A stretch of 64,000 nucleotides of DNA, taken from Arthrobacter sp. MYb23 (GTDB lineage Bacteria > Actinomycetota > Actinomycetes > Actinomycetales > Micrococcaceae). Below, piece by piece: positions 7,561 to 16,266 of the stretch. Location of the stretch: positions 124,001-188,000 of the forward strand of contig NZ_PCPR01000007.1 in the NCBI RefSeq assembly GCF_002979775.1, read 5' to 3'. Both the position numbers and the translations under genes were made by a program. Under the pieces are notes generated by a model that was not told the DNA's origin, did no database searches, and saw only the letters and a program-made list of their open reading frames with translations. Every line of letters starts with the position of its first letter. The first letter of the stretch is position 1.

Positions 7561-8804
7561 GGTTGTCTGACCCCCCTGCGTGCACCGGCACAGGTGGAGT
7601 GGAGCACATCAGCGAATGCCTCCCCGGAGGCGTCCCAATCCAACCGTTTCCTGTTGGCTATGGTGGCCGCGCGGAGGTTGATATTCGGTGCCCTGACCAC
7701 TGCGGTGAGGGCGGCGGCGAGACCGCCCGGAGTTGATGGAGCCCAGACAGCGTCCGGGTCTGTGAGGAGGCCTGAGGCGAAGGGCGCCTGGTTGAGGACC
7801 GGGACGTTGCCGGAGGCGAGCAATTCTCCCGGCACCAAGGAGATGTTGGTGAAAGAGATCGCCAGCCCTGCAATGGTTTGGTTGTACAAGCTGTTGAGTT
7901 GCTTGGGCGGGAGGTTTCCGTGGTTGATGACCGGGACCTGCCACCCCGTGACCACGTCACCGTAGACGTGGATCTCTTGTTCGGGACACTTTTCGTGGAA
8001 CAGTTCCAGGGCCATTTTTGCTAAGAGGTAGCCCCTGCGGTCCACGGTCTTCTTGGCGTAATAGACCACTCCCGATCGCGGGGTCTGCTTGTCTCCGCGG
8101 ATTAGATGGTAGGTGGTCGTATCACAGCCATAAGGAACAACAGCTTCAGGTGCTTGTCCCAGCTCGAACCGCATGACCTCTGCAATCATCGCGCCTAAGG
8201 CAATGTTGGTGAATCCGAAGCGGTAGCTGTCCTCCGCCAAAGCGTAGAGGGCCCCCCGCGGATAAAAATAGGGTTCGTAGTCCTGGATGAAATAGAAAGG
8301 ATGGACACTGCGTGGTGCCCGCGCAGCGATAACGTGGGCCGATGCCCATGAACTCGCGACGATGGCGTCCACCCCGTCCAGCCCGCGAGTGGCGCTTCGC
8401 ACATCAGCGTTCAGGGCCGGCCAGTACCGCCTGATGGTTTCCTCGTGTCGTGAAGGATCATCGGAGTTGCGGTCATAGAGAAACAAGGTGCAGTGGTGCC
8501 CTCGGGTTTCCATGGCACGGACCATGCGAAACAAGGTGGTGTGCCCTCCCGAACCCGGGCCGGGGGGTGCACACACCCATCCGATGCTCAGCGGTCCTGT
8601 TGCCGGGTCCGCGTTGTAGCCACGGATTTCCTGGGCGGAATCAACAATATCCCCGGGGCGCAGAGGCAGCTCAGGTTCGGCCAAGGCCCATTTGTCCAGC
8701 AGCAGGCGCGCAACCTTTCGCGTTGCCTGGCGGCCCGCGGAAGCCCAGCCATCCTGCTGGATCCTTTGACTGATGTGCCGCACCGTGGCCTGGGAGATGA
8801 TCAT
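7557..8804 (-). CDS. WsaF-like GT4 glycosyltransferase (probable rhamnosyltransferase)
   Basis: 415 residues. The middle contains GWVCAPPGPGSGGHTTLFRM, characteristic of the WsaF-type rhamnosyltransferases described from S-layer glycan clusters, followed by FYFIQDYEPYFYPRG and a C-terminal GT-B half with VVYYAKKTVDRRG and ISFTNISLVPGELLASG. WsaF forms beta-linked rhamnose bonds, which fits the rhamnose pathway at the left of the window. The substrate is inferred. The start is the ATG in an ATGA overlap with the DUF6492 gene, and its stop overlaps the Wzy start as GTGA. The N-terminal ~60 residues, before the sugar-binding fold, are probably an oligomerisation or membrane-association segment. 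Confidence 0.78.
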   Translation of the reverse strand: MIISQATVRHISQRIQQDGWASAGRQATRKVARLLLDKWALAEPELPLRPGDIVDSAQEIRGYNADPATGPLSIGWVCAPPGPGSGGHTTLFRMVRAMETRGHHCTLFLYDRNSDDPSRHEETIRRYWPALNADVRSATRGLDGVDAIVASSWASAHVIAARAPRSVHPFYFIQDYEPYFYPRGALYALAEDSYRFGFTNIALGAMIAEVMRFELGQAPEAVVPYGCDTTTYHLIRGDKQTPRSGVVYYAKKTVDRRGYLLAKMALELFHEKCPEQEIHVYGDVVTGWQVPVINHGNLPPKQLNSLYNQTIAGLAISFTNISLVPGELLASGNVPVLNQAPFASGLLTDPDAVWAPSTPGGLAAALTAVVRAPNINLRAATIANRKRLDWDASGEAFADVLHSTCAGARRGVRQP

Positions 8805-9709
8805 TGCTCGGCCGTCCTGCTGGCGTCACTGAGTTGATCCAGGAATTCCTGGATTGCCTGACGCCGGGTTGCCAGGGAAATGCCGGATTTAGCGGACAGC
8901 ATCACCAGCAGTTTGTTGCCCGTAGCGGAATTCAGCAGCTCCCTTACCTGGGGCAGGTCCAAGGCAACCTCGTCGCTATGCACAATCCCATGCATCTCAG
9001 TGAAGGTGGCGTCCTTCCCACCCAGGACTTCATCGACGTAGACCCCGTAGAGCATCATTTCGGAGAAGCGCAACTGCCTGGCCACTGCCGTGGTCCAGCG
9101 CATCCCCGTGGTTTCCTCAATGTGGTCAATGAGGCCACGCACTACCGCAGGTTCCCAGAGGCAGGGCCAGCAAATGTAATCAGCCAAATCCCCCTCCGGC
9201 GGCGGGGCAAGGCCAAGGAGCTCACGCGCCGAGCCATGCCACAAACGGTGGCCGGGAAGGGACTGGTCCACTCCTGCCGGGAGGCGGTACATGCCGATCC
9301 GGCCGTTGATGCGGAAACTATCCAGAGTCACCGGCCTGACGAGGACACTGTCCGAGTCCAGCAACAGTGCACCTTGGACATCCAAACGGGCAACGATGGC
9401 CAGTTTGACCACCTGCTGGGTGATCCACCCCCGGACAGGCGGCCATGGCCTCGCAGCGTTGACCCAAACGTTGACGCCAGGGGCCTTGAAGAACGAGCGG
9501 GGCAAGAACTCCCGGACGTCATGAATCTGCGTGCGGGCACTGGCCAGATGCCTGAAGGCTGGAAGATCCTTTGCCGGGACAATGATGTGATGCGTCACCT
9601 CCCTGGCTGTCAGCTCCATCACCGAACGGTTCAGGTCCCCACAGAGGTCCAGATCAGGCAGATAGCTCGGCGTGACAACCGCCAGTTCCGCAACCGCGCC
9701 GCTGTTCAT
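8801..9709 (-). CDS. DUF6492 family protein, putative GT-A glycosyltransferase
   Basis: 302 residues. LAVVTPSYLPDLDLCGDLNRS at the start (with the conserved TPSY), ALLLDSDSVLVRP as a DSD metal-binding-like motif, and the C-terminal MLYGVYVDEVLGG and HSDEVAL are features of the DUF6492 family found in surface-polysaccharide loci. The DSD motif at about residue 115 suggests a GT-A fold. No function has been shown for most members. Position between Wzx and the WsaF-like enzyme, with 4-base overlaps on both sides, argues for a repeat-unit transferase. A longer in-frame reading upstream runs into wzx and is not a real extension. Confidence 0.75.
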   Translation of the reverse strand: MNSGAVAELAVVTPSYLPDLDLCGDLNRSVMELTAREVTHHIIVPAKDLPAFRHLASARTQIHDVREFLPRSFFKAPGVNVWVNAARPWPPVRGWITQQVVKLAIVARLDVQGALLLDSDSVLVRPVTLDSFRINGRIGMYRLPAGVDQSLPGHRLWHGSARELLGLAPPPEGDLADYICWPCLWEPAVVRGLIDHIEETTGMRWTTAVARQLRFSEMMLYGVYVDEVLGGKDATFTEMHGIVHSDEVALDLPQVRELLNSATGNKLLVMLSAKSGISLATRRQAIQEFLDQLSDASRTAEQ

Positions 9710-11196
9710 AGTGCACCTTCCCCGGCCGGCTGCTGCAAGGCAGGATGGTGTGGCTTCACCAGGATCCGGACTTCTGCGACCAGTTCCTTTCCCTGACGGA
9801 AAGTCACCAGGCCGTACACGGCCGCTCCCAGCAGGAGGCCGGCGCCCAGGGCAGCCCAGGGCTGGTCCATCCAGTGAGTGCCCCACCACGCCGCCATTCC
9901 GGCCAAAGCCGCGCCAATCAGCGACCTGAGACTGCCCTTGAGCAGATTCCAGGAACTGATATGCAGCACCGAGGTCAACGCCCTTACATAGAGCGGAATG
10001 ACCACCAAAGAGGCCACCACGGCATGGGCTACACCGGCTCCGGCGATCCCCCACCACCGGATACCGAAATACAGGGCGGGTGTCAGGGCAACAAGCCAGG
10101 CCACTTGAACCCAGAAGAGCCACACCGTCTTGCCGGCGCCCACGCTCAGATCGGCAAAGAGTTCCACAAGAATGCGGGTGGCTCCAAAAACCCCAAGGGT
10201 GGCCAGCGCGATGCCTGCCGGCGCCCAAGCCTGCCCGTAGGCAGTGACAATCAGAGGTTGTGCAAGTGCAATGACCATCGCCGAAATAGGGAACGCGCAA
10301 TAGCAGACTCCGGTCACAAACCGGCCCGCCAACTCCCCCAGGGTGCCTTCAGCGAAGAGCCTGCCAAACGTAGGCACGGCCGTTGCCCGGATGACCGCGG
10401 TAATCACCGAACTCGGAAGACCGGCCAGGTTGAAGGCCAGAAGGTAGAGACCCAACGCGGCCGGATCCATCATCCGGCCGATCAGAAGATAATCCACGTT
10501 CAGCGTCACAAACACCACCAGGTTGGCCATGGCGAGTGGCATCCCAAGCTTCAAGATCTCCGCTGCCACGCCACGGTCAAACCCGGGAGCGTACCTCGCG
10601 GGGGTGATGATCCAATACCCCACCATGACAACAAGTTGCCCTCCGACTCTGGACCACGCCAAAGCCATGGCACCCCAGCCATCCAGGGCCATGGGAACCA
10701 CCAATACCAGCACTGTCACCAGGCCACACAGGTCAACCACCACACGCGGCTTCTGCAGGAACTCACGCCACACCATAGTGGACGGAACGGCACCAATACC
10801 TTGGAGCAGGATGGTCAAAGAGAGCACCTGGATCACGGGAGTAGCAGCGGGGTCGTCAAAGGCCGCGGCCAAGGCCGGAGCCAAGGCAAAAGCTCCTGCA
10901 GTCATCACTGCACTGGTCACCAAAGAAATGGTGAAAACAGTCGGAGCGATCCGGTTCGGATCCCCATTGCCCCTGGCCAAGGCTGCCGTAGCACCCAGCT
11001 CAGCCATGTTCGTGGCAATGGTCTGCACCACAATAGCTACGGCAAGCGCACCGAAGTGCTCCGGAGCGATGAGCCTGGCCACGATGATGGTGGTGGCAAA
11101 CTGCACCACTCTGCCCAGGGCCATGTTCACCCCGCCCCAGAGTGTGGCGCTCGCGGACCGCGCACCCAAAGTAGTCCCGCCGCTGGCCGTCGTCAT
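9706..11196 (-). CDS. Wzx-type lipid-linked oligosaccharide flippase (MOP superfamily)
   Basis: 496 residues with about 13-14 hydrophobic segments spread over the whole length. The N terminus (LWGGVNMALGRVVQFATTI, IVARLIAPEHFGALAVA) and the central AEILKLGMPLAMANLVVFV are typical of the polysaccharide-synthase MOP family. It would flip the undecaprenyl-diphosphate repeat unit to the outer face of the membrane before Wzy polymerisation. The ATG chosen sits in an ATGA overlap with the upstream GT2; a GTG or ATG 7 codons earlier would overlap that gene further. The C-terminal ~15 residues are polar. Confidence 0.86.
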   Translation of the reverse strand: MTTASGGTTLGARSASATLWGGVNMALGRVVQFATTIIVARLIAPEHFGALAVAIVVQTIATNMAELGATAALARGNGDPNRIAPTVFTISLVTSAVMTAGAFALAPALAAAFDDPAATPVIQVLSLTILLQGIGAVPSTMVWREFLQKPRVVVDLCGLVTVLVLVVPMALDGWGAMALAWSRVGGQLVVMVGYWIITPARYAPGFDRGVAAEILKLGMPLAMANLVVFVTLNVDYLLIGRMMDPAALGLYLLAFNLAGLPSSVITAVIRATAVPTFGRLFAEGTLGELAGRFVTGVCYCAFPISAMVIALAQPLIVTAYGQAWAPAGIALATLGVFGATRILVELFADLSVGAGKTVWLFWVQVAWLVALTPALYFGIRWWGIAGAGVAHAVVASLVVIPLYVRALTSVLHISSWNLLKGSLRSLIGAALAGMAAWWGTHWMDQPWAALGAGLLLGAAVYGLVTFRQGKELVAEVRILVKPHHPALQQPAGEGAL

Positions 11197-12266
11197 GAAA
11201 TTCCTGTCATGGCCCACAAACGCCAGCGGACGCGCTCAAGCTGGCTCCGCACATACTCGGCGGCAGACTGTGCCGGCCCAGGCCTGCCGCCACGTGAGAC
11301 CCGGGTGATCCGGGCCTGCAGCGCATTCGCCCTATGGACGTTCCCGGGGACATCCTGCAAGCACTCAATGAACTTGCGCAATTCAACGGCCGTCTCCAAC
11401 GAGCCGCCACGGATGACTTCCCTCGCCCCCAGATGCGAGGCTTCCTTGCTGAGCGCACCCTTGGCCCGCCGCAACTGACGCACCCGCTTTTCAGGGGTAA
11501 TGGGAAACCGGGCGTCTTCAAGAACACGGAAAGCCTCCAGCCGATGCTGGAGGTCCACCGCCGCCGCAGCGAACTCAATTTGGTGCATGTTGTTCCCATG
11601 AACCCGGTAGAAAGCCTGCACAGGCCCGTTGATCCGCCCGACATCCCAGGAAGCAGCCGCACGCAACCAATACTCCAAATCCCCCGAATGCGGCAGCGAA
11701 GCACTGTAAGCACCAACGCTCAAAACCGTCTCGGTCCGCATCACAACCTCAGGGGAAAGAATGAAGTTACGTCCACGGGCACAAGCAAGCGCGATCCACC
11801 GGCTGCCCTCCCACACCGTCCACGTGGAGCGCCCGCCCAGGGCAACTGGCGGAGGCTGATCCACGAAGTCCTTCGGCAACCCATAAACCATCCCCACCCT
11901 CGGATGAGCCTCCATCAAGGCCACAGCACGGCCCAGCGCGCCGGGAGCGATCACGTCATCGGCAGAGAGCAACGTCACGTACCTGCCCTTGGCCCGTGAA
12001 AGCCCGTCATTGTAGGTGGCAATATGACCCTGGTTCCGCCCATGATGAACCACCGAAATCCGCGGATCCGCCGACGCAAGCCCCCACGCAATCGCGGCGC
12101 TGCCATCCGTGGACGCGTCATCGACCACGATGACGTCCACGTCCACCTTCTCCTGCGACAGGGCACTGTTTACAGCCTCCGGCAAGTACCGGCCGTAGTT
12201 GTAGCAGGGAATGACCACCGTAACGCCCGGCCTGTTCACAAGAGGCCTTGGCCGCATCACCTTCAC
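11193..12266 (-). CDS. GT2 family glycosyltransferase
   Basis: 357 residues. The GT-A domain occupies about residues 14-250: VTVVIPCYNYGRYL, VIVVDDASTDGS, GRNQGHIATYNDG, LLSADDVIAPGA (DxD-like SADD) and SLPHSGDLEYWLRAA, with FYRVHGNNMHQ as the family's C-terminal motif. The last ~100 residues are helical and basic. The GTG start is chosen because GTGA overlaps the upstream acetyltransferase stop and a GGAGGGGG tract sits four bases ahead; an ATG three codons later is possible. Donor sugar unknown. It is one of at least four repeat-unit transferases in the locus. Confidence 0.86.
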   Translation of the reverse strand: MKVMRPRPLVNRPGVTVVIPCYNYGRYLPEAVNSALSQEKVDVDVIVVDDASTDGSAAIAWGLASADPRISVVHHGRNQGHIATYNDGLSRAKGRYVTLLSADDVIAPGALGRAVALMEAHPRVGMVYGLPKDFVDQPPPVALGGRSTWTVWEGSRWIALACARGRNFILSPEVVMRTETVLSVGAYSASLPHSGDLEYWLRAAASWDVGRINGPVQAFYRVHGNNMHQIEFAAAAVDLQHRLEAFRVLEDARFPITPEKRVRQLRRAKGALSKEASHLGAREVIRGGSLETAVELRKFIECLQDVPGNVHRANALQARITRVSRGGRPGPAQSAAEYVRSQLERVRWRLWAMTGIS

Positions 12267-12925
12267 AGGACCCCCTCCAGTTCCGGACTGTTTCCCCGCC
12301 GGATCACCCTGGCGGGCACACCCGCCCAGGTTTCATCCTCAGGAACATCGGCCAGGACAGCGGCCCCCATCCCTATGGTCGCTTTCGCGCCAATGCTCAG
12401 GCGCTCGCGGACACTGGCGTTCATTCCGAGATAGGCGGCCCTGCCGATGTGGACGTTGCCTCCCAGGGATACGCCGGAGGCCAACGTGGCGTAGTCCCCG
12501 ATCACGTCATCGTGGGTGAAAGTGACCCCAGGCATGGCCACAACGTGGTTGCCGATGGTCACGGACGCTGTCATGCTCACGTGGGCGAGGATGATGCTTC
12601 CCCGGCCAATCACGCAGCCCTCGGGAACGTACACCGAAGGATCGATCGCTGTGGCATAGCGGTCCTCAGCAAGACCCAGGGCACGAAGCCTCATCACGAC
12701 GCTTTCCCGGCCGCTCCCTGATCCAATGCAGATCAGCAGCAATGCGTGGGGATAATTCATGGCCTCACGGACCGGGCCCAGGACGTGGGCCCCGTCCACG
12801 ACGCGGCCGAGCTTGTCTTCGTCGTCGTCAAGTATTCCTACGACGTCGAAGGGCCCGCTGCTGCGGACCATGGCAAGTACCTCCCTGGCCAGGCCGCTTG
12901 CAGCAATGAGCAGTAGCTCGGTCAT
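12263..12925 (-). CDS. PglD-like sugar O/N-acetyltransferase (left-handed beta-helix)
   Basis: 220 residues. The N-terminal ~80 residues (ELLLIAASGLAREVLAM, GILDDDEDKLG, LLLICIGSGSGRE) form a PglD_N Rossmann domain. The remainder is hexapeptide repeats (IGRGSIILAHVSM, IGNHVVAMPGVTFTH, IGDYATLASGVSLGG, IGRAAYLGMNASV) ending in WAGVPARVI. The His in FTHDDVIGDYA is the expected general base. PglD and relatives N-acetylate UDP-4-amino sugars from the adjacent aminotransferase, so a 4-acetamido or diacetamido sugar product is a reasonable inference. Start is the ATG in an ATGA overlap. Confidence 0.85.
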   Translation of the reverse strand: MTELLLIAASGLAREVLAMVRSSGPFDVVGILDDDEDKLGRVVDGAHVLGPVREAMNYPHALLLICIGSGSGRESVVMRLRALGLAEDRYATAIDPSVYVPEGCVIGRGSIILAHVSMTASVTIGNHVVAMPGVTFTHDDVIGDYATLASGVSLGGNVHIGRAAYLGMNASVRERLSIGAKATIGMGAAVLADVPEDETWAGVPARVIRRGNSPELEGVL

Positions 12926-14085
12926 GGCTGTCCCGCGGCGCGTAGCACGGAGTCGATCACGCGGACTTGATCGTGCAATGCCAGTTCGTGGTATAGCGGG
13001 AGGATGAGTGTGTGATCCGACAACCATTCCGTGACTCCCAGCTCAGCGGCTCCCGTGTCCGCGCCGGCATACGCGGGTTGCCGGTGCGCCGCCATGATTC
13101 CGCGCCGGGCAGAGATACCGTCCGAGGCCAAATGTGCCATGAGACCCTCACGCCCTAGCGGGAACGCCGGCCCCACCTCCAGCCAGCACGACTGGAAATT
13201 GCCCATGCCGTACTCCGGATCGCCCACCAGACGGAGGCCCTCCACGCCGGCAAAGGCGCTTGCGTAGGTGGCGGCGAGCTCGCGCCGCCGCCTGACAGCC
13301 CTTTCGAGGCGGCCCAGCTGGACGATTCCGACGGCGGCCTGAAGATCGGTCATGCGGTAGTTGAAACCGATTTCGAGGTACTCCTCCGAGGGTGCCAGCA
13401 GACTGGCGTGCCGGTCAGTGGCCGAAACGCTCATGGCATGTTCGCGGAGCCGCCGTGCCCTGTCGCCGAAGTCCTGACGTGCAGTGGTGAGCATGCCACC
13501 CTCTCCGGTGGTCAGGATTTTGCGTGGGTGGAAGGACCACGCAGCCAGCTCAGCGTTGGAACCCACCGGTTGTCCGCGGTACCTTGAACCGATAGCGCAT
13601 GCCGCGTCCTCCACCACCATGATCCCGAGCGGATCGCAGAGAGCCCGGATGGGTTCCAGATCAACCGGGACTCCGCCCTGGTCAACAGCAATCACCGCCC
13701 GGGTAGCGGGAGTCAGGGCAGCCTTGATGGTTGCAGCCGTGACGCAGCCTGTATGAAGATCGACGTCGGCGAAAACCGGCCGTGCGCCCACGTAGGCAGC
13801 TGCATTCGCAGTAGCAATAAAGGAAAATGACGGCACCACGACGTCCTCGCCCGCTTGAACGCCGGCGACGACGAGCGCCAAATGCAATGCCGAGGTGCAG
13901 CTCGAGGTTGCGACGGCAAATCCAGCATGTTGAGTGGCCGCGAAGGCTTCCTCGAATTCCCGTACCTTGGGACCCTGGGCTACCCAACCGGACGCAATCA
14001 CTTCAGCAAGCGCTTGTGCCTCTTCTTCGCCGAGCCACGGCTTCATGACATCGATGCGGCCCACCTGGGTTTCGGAGATGGTCAT
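12922..14085 (-). CDS. DegT/DnrJ/EryC1/StrS family PLP aminotransferase
   Basis: 387 residues. Motifs in order: WVAQGPKVREFEEAFA, SSCTSALHLALVVAGV, VVVPSFSFIATANA, AVIAVDQGGVPVDL, VVEDAACAIGS and SFHPRKILTTGEGGM, whose Lys is the PLP Schiff-base residue, then EIGFNYRMTDLQAAVG. The family transaminates keto groups of nucleotide sugars. In the operon it lies between a Gfo/Idh oxidoreductase plus epimerase, which would create the keto sugar, and the PglD-like acetyltransferase, which would cap the new amine. The true start is the ATG in an ATGA overlap with the epimerase; upstream in-frame readthrough lies inside that gene. Confidence 0.9.
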   Translation of the reverse strand: MTISETQVGRIDVMKPWLGEEEAQALAEVIASGWVAQGPKVREFEEAFAATQHAGFAVATSSCTSALHLALVVAGVQAGEDVVVPSFSFIATANAAAYVGARPVFADVDLHTGCVTAATIKAALTPATRAVIAVDQGGVPVDLEPIRALCDPLGIMVVEDAACAIGSRYRGQPVGSNAELAAWSFHPRKILTTGEGGMLTTARQDFGDRARRLREHAMSVSATDRHASLLAPSEEYLEIGFNYRMTDLQAAVGIVQLGRLERAVRRRRELAATYASAFAGVEGLRLVGDPEYGMGNFQSCWLEVGPAFPLGREGLMAHLASDGISARRGIMAAHRQPAYAGADTGAAELGVTEWLSDHTLILPLYHELALHDQVRVIDSVLRAAGQP

Positions 14086-15089
14086 CGCGCACCAACTGCC
14101 GGAGCTGCCGGGCGGCTTGCGGCGATCTCTTCCCGAAGCGGACTCCACCATGAGACCAGCGAGCGCAAACCGTCTTCCAAACCCACGGCAGCCTCGAACC
14201 CCAGGTCTTCGCGGGCCGCGCTGACATCCGCCAGGCGCCTGGCAACTCCGTTAACGGCCCGTTCCGGGCCATGTTCCAGATGAAGAGGCGAGTCCATGAC
14301 CTTGAGTAGCGTTTGTGCCAGTTCGGCGAGGCTGGTTTCGGTGCCACTGGCCACGTTATAGACGCCTTCGCGTACATTGCTGACGGCAGCGAGGACATTG
14401 GCCCTGGCGACATCCGCGGTATGGATGAAGTCCATGGTCTGCTGTCCGCTGCCGAAAATCAGCGGGGGCCGGCCATCGACTATCCGCTCCATCCAGCGGA
14501 CCAGGACTTCGGTGTAGAGGCCGTGCACGTCCATGCGGGGACCGTAAACGTTGAAGTACCTCAGCAGGACGTAGTCCAGCCCCGACATGGCACGGAAGCT
14601 CCTCGCCATACCTTCGTTGAAGGACTTTGCCGCGCCGTAGAAGGTGTCGTTGTTGTGATGGTGGTGGCTTTCCTTGGTGGGAAACTCCTCGGCCATGCCA
14701 TAAACGGAGGCACTTGATGCTGAGATGAGCCTTTCCACTTTGTGAGCTGCGGCAGCCTCGTAGACGGTGAAAGTCCCGTCCACCAAGACTTCAAGGGCCA
14801 GCCGTGGTTCTTCCGCGCACTGGGTGATGCGAATGGCCGCCTGATGGAAGATCAGGTCCTTGCCCCGAGTGAGGTCGTGGACGAGGTCGCGGTCACGGAG
14901 GTCGCCTTCGACCAGCTGCACTCTTTCAGTGGCGAGGGCTTCATCCAGGTTTGCGCGGCGGCCCCGCACGAGGTTGTCCAGCACGTCCACGTGCGCCGCA
15001 CCGGCGTCGAGCAGTTGGTCAACCAGCGTCGATCCTATGGTCCCGGCGCCTCCTGTAACCAGAACGCGTGCCCCTAGCAACTCTTTCAT
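14082..15089 (-). CDS. NAD-dependent nucleotide-sugar epimerase/dehydratase (SDR)
   Basis: 335 residues. TGGAGTIGSTLVDQLL at residues 12-27 is the extended-SDR NAD motif, VEGDLRDRD binds adenine, FHQAAIRITQC follows, ISASSASVYG supplies the Ser/Thr and YGAAKSFNEGM the catalytic YxxxK. LRYFNVYGPRMDVHG is typical of UDP-glucose 4-epimerase-like enzymes acting on UDP-sugars. A run of four His (SHHHHNND) precedes the catalytic Tyr. It likely epimerises or oxidises C4 or C3 of a UDP-HexNAc for the following aminotransferase. Overlaps both neighbours by four bases. Confidence 0.87.
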   Translation of the reverse strand: MKELLGARVLVTGGAGTIGSTLVDQLLDAGAAHVDVLDNLVRGRRANLDEALATERVQLVEGDLRDRDLVHDLTRGKDLIFHQAAIRITQCAEEPRLALEVLVDGTFTVYEAAAAHKVERLISASSASVYGMAEEFPTKESHHHHNNDTFYGAAKSFNEGMARSFRAMSGLDYVLLRYFNVYGPRMDVHGLYTEVLVRWMERIVDGRPPLIFGSGQQTMDFIHTADVARANVLAAVSNVREGVYNVASGTETSLAELAQTLLKVMDSPLHLEHGPERAVNGVARRLADVSAAREDLGFEAAVGLEDGLRSLVSWWSPLREEIAASRPAAPAVGAR

Positions 15090-16195
15090 TGTGCAACCTG
15101 GAGAGAGACTTCATTTCCGGCCACAATGGTGGATTGGCCGTCAGTACCCAAGCTTCGGGTGACGGCTTCGAGGACGGACAAGACCCGGAGCCCGGATTCA
15201 CCGCTGGTCCGGGGCGTTGTCCCGTTGCGGATTGAGGAGGCTAGTTCGCCGACCACCTGGCCCAGTGGCTCCCGTTCCTGCAGGGCCGGGGACCACGTGT
15301 CCCCCAGCCGGTAGGAGATGGCTGAGGTCCGCTTGTCGGCGGCGGACCGGGGCTGATGCTCCAGGCTTACGCCGCGGTCGTACACGCTCAGACGCTGCTG
15401 GGGATTGAGATCGTCCCACACCAGGGTCCTCTTTGAGCCGCCGATGATCATTTGCCTGATTTTGGTGGGGCTGAGCCAGTTCACGTGAATATGGACCATG
15501 GCATCGTTGGGCAGGCCGAAGGTGAGGTGTCCTACACAGTCCCTGCCGGTTCCCAGGGGATCAGCGCCGTGGGCGGATATTTCAGTCGGGTGCAGGCCGC
15601 CGGGGAGGACGAAGTCCAGGATGGACAGGTCATGCGGGGCCAGGTCCCAAAAAACGTTCACGTCCGGTTGGACGAGGCCGAGGTTGATGCGGACGGAATC
15701 GACATACAGGATGTCGCCCAGTGCGCCGCTGGCCACCAATTCCTGGATCTTGAGGACTGCAGGAGTGAAGCAGTAGGTATGGTCCGCCATGAGGACCAAT
15801 CCCCTGGCTTTTGCTTCTTCCACCATCTCCAGGCCCTTGGCGCGGCTGTCCGCCAACGGTTTCTCCACCAGGACGTGTTTGCCTGCCCGCAGTGCCGTCA
15901 TCACCACCCCATGGTGGGTATGGGCCGGAGTTGCTACCGCTATGGCGTCCAGGTTGTAGGTATCCAGAAGCTCGTCCAGGGATTCGACGACGGCCACCCC
16001 ACCTACTGTCTCGGCAAGCTTCAGGCCCCGCTCGACGTCGAGGTCGCAGATAGCAACGAGATCCCAGTCCGGGCTGGCCTTGAGGTTCCGGGCGAGATTG
16101 GGACCCCAATACCCTGCTCCCACCACAGCGATGCGGAGCCTGGGCAGTAGTCCGTGGCCGTTCAGTTGTCCTGATGGAATGGTTCGTATGGTCAT
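15086..16195 (-). CDS. Gfo/Idh/MocA family NAD(P)-dependent sugar oxidoreductase
   Basis: 369 residues. IAVVGAGYWGPNLARNL near residue 23 is the Rossmann motif; AVATPAHTHHGVVMTAL, GKHVLVEKPLA (the catalytic Lys of the EKP motif) and VFWDLAPHDLSILDF (D-x3-H) are the family signatures. In WbpB/WlbA-type pathways such enzymes oxidise C3 of a UDP-sugar ahead of a DegT aminotransferase and an acetyltransferase, the same set found here. The ATG start has GCGGGA close upstream and lies 71 bases after the initiating transferase gene, the only gap of any size in the operon and the only place for an internal promoter. Confidence 0.88.
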   Translation of the reverse strand: MTIRTIPSGQLNGHGLLPRLRIAVVGAGYWGPNLARNLKASPDWDLVAICDLDVERGLKLAETVGGVAVVESLDELLDTYNLDAIAVATPAHTHHGVVMTALRAGKHVLVEKPLADSRAKGLEMVEEAKARGLVLMADHTYCFTPAVLKIQELVASGALGDILYVDSVRINLGLVQPDVNVFWDLAPHDLSILDFVLPGGLHPTEISAHGADPLGTGRDCVGHLTFGLPNDAMVHIHVNWLSPTKIRQMIIGGSKRTLVWDDLNPQQRLSVYDRGVSLEHQPRSAADKRTSAISYRLGDTWSPALQEREPLGQVVGELASSIRNGTTPRTSGESGLRVLSVLEAVTRSLGTDGQSTIVAGNEVSLQVAQ

Positions 16196-16266
16196 TTCCC
16201 GCTCTGCTTCTGTGTTGAGAATCCGATTCGTTGGGTGATGCTCAGCTCTTGGCCAGTAGCTTTTGG

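Noticed and set aside
9745..11478. 577-codon open frame on the plus strand antisense to the flippase and GT2 genes
   Set aside because: It is His/Gln/Gly-rich low-complexity translation with no family resemblance, fully opposite genes with clear motifs and overlap-fixed starts; typical of high-GC antisense frames.
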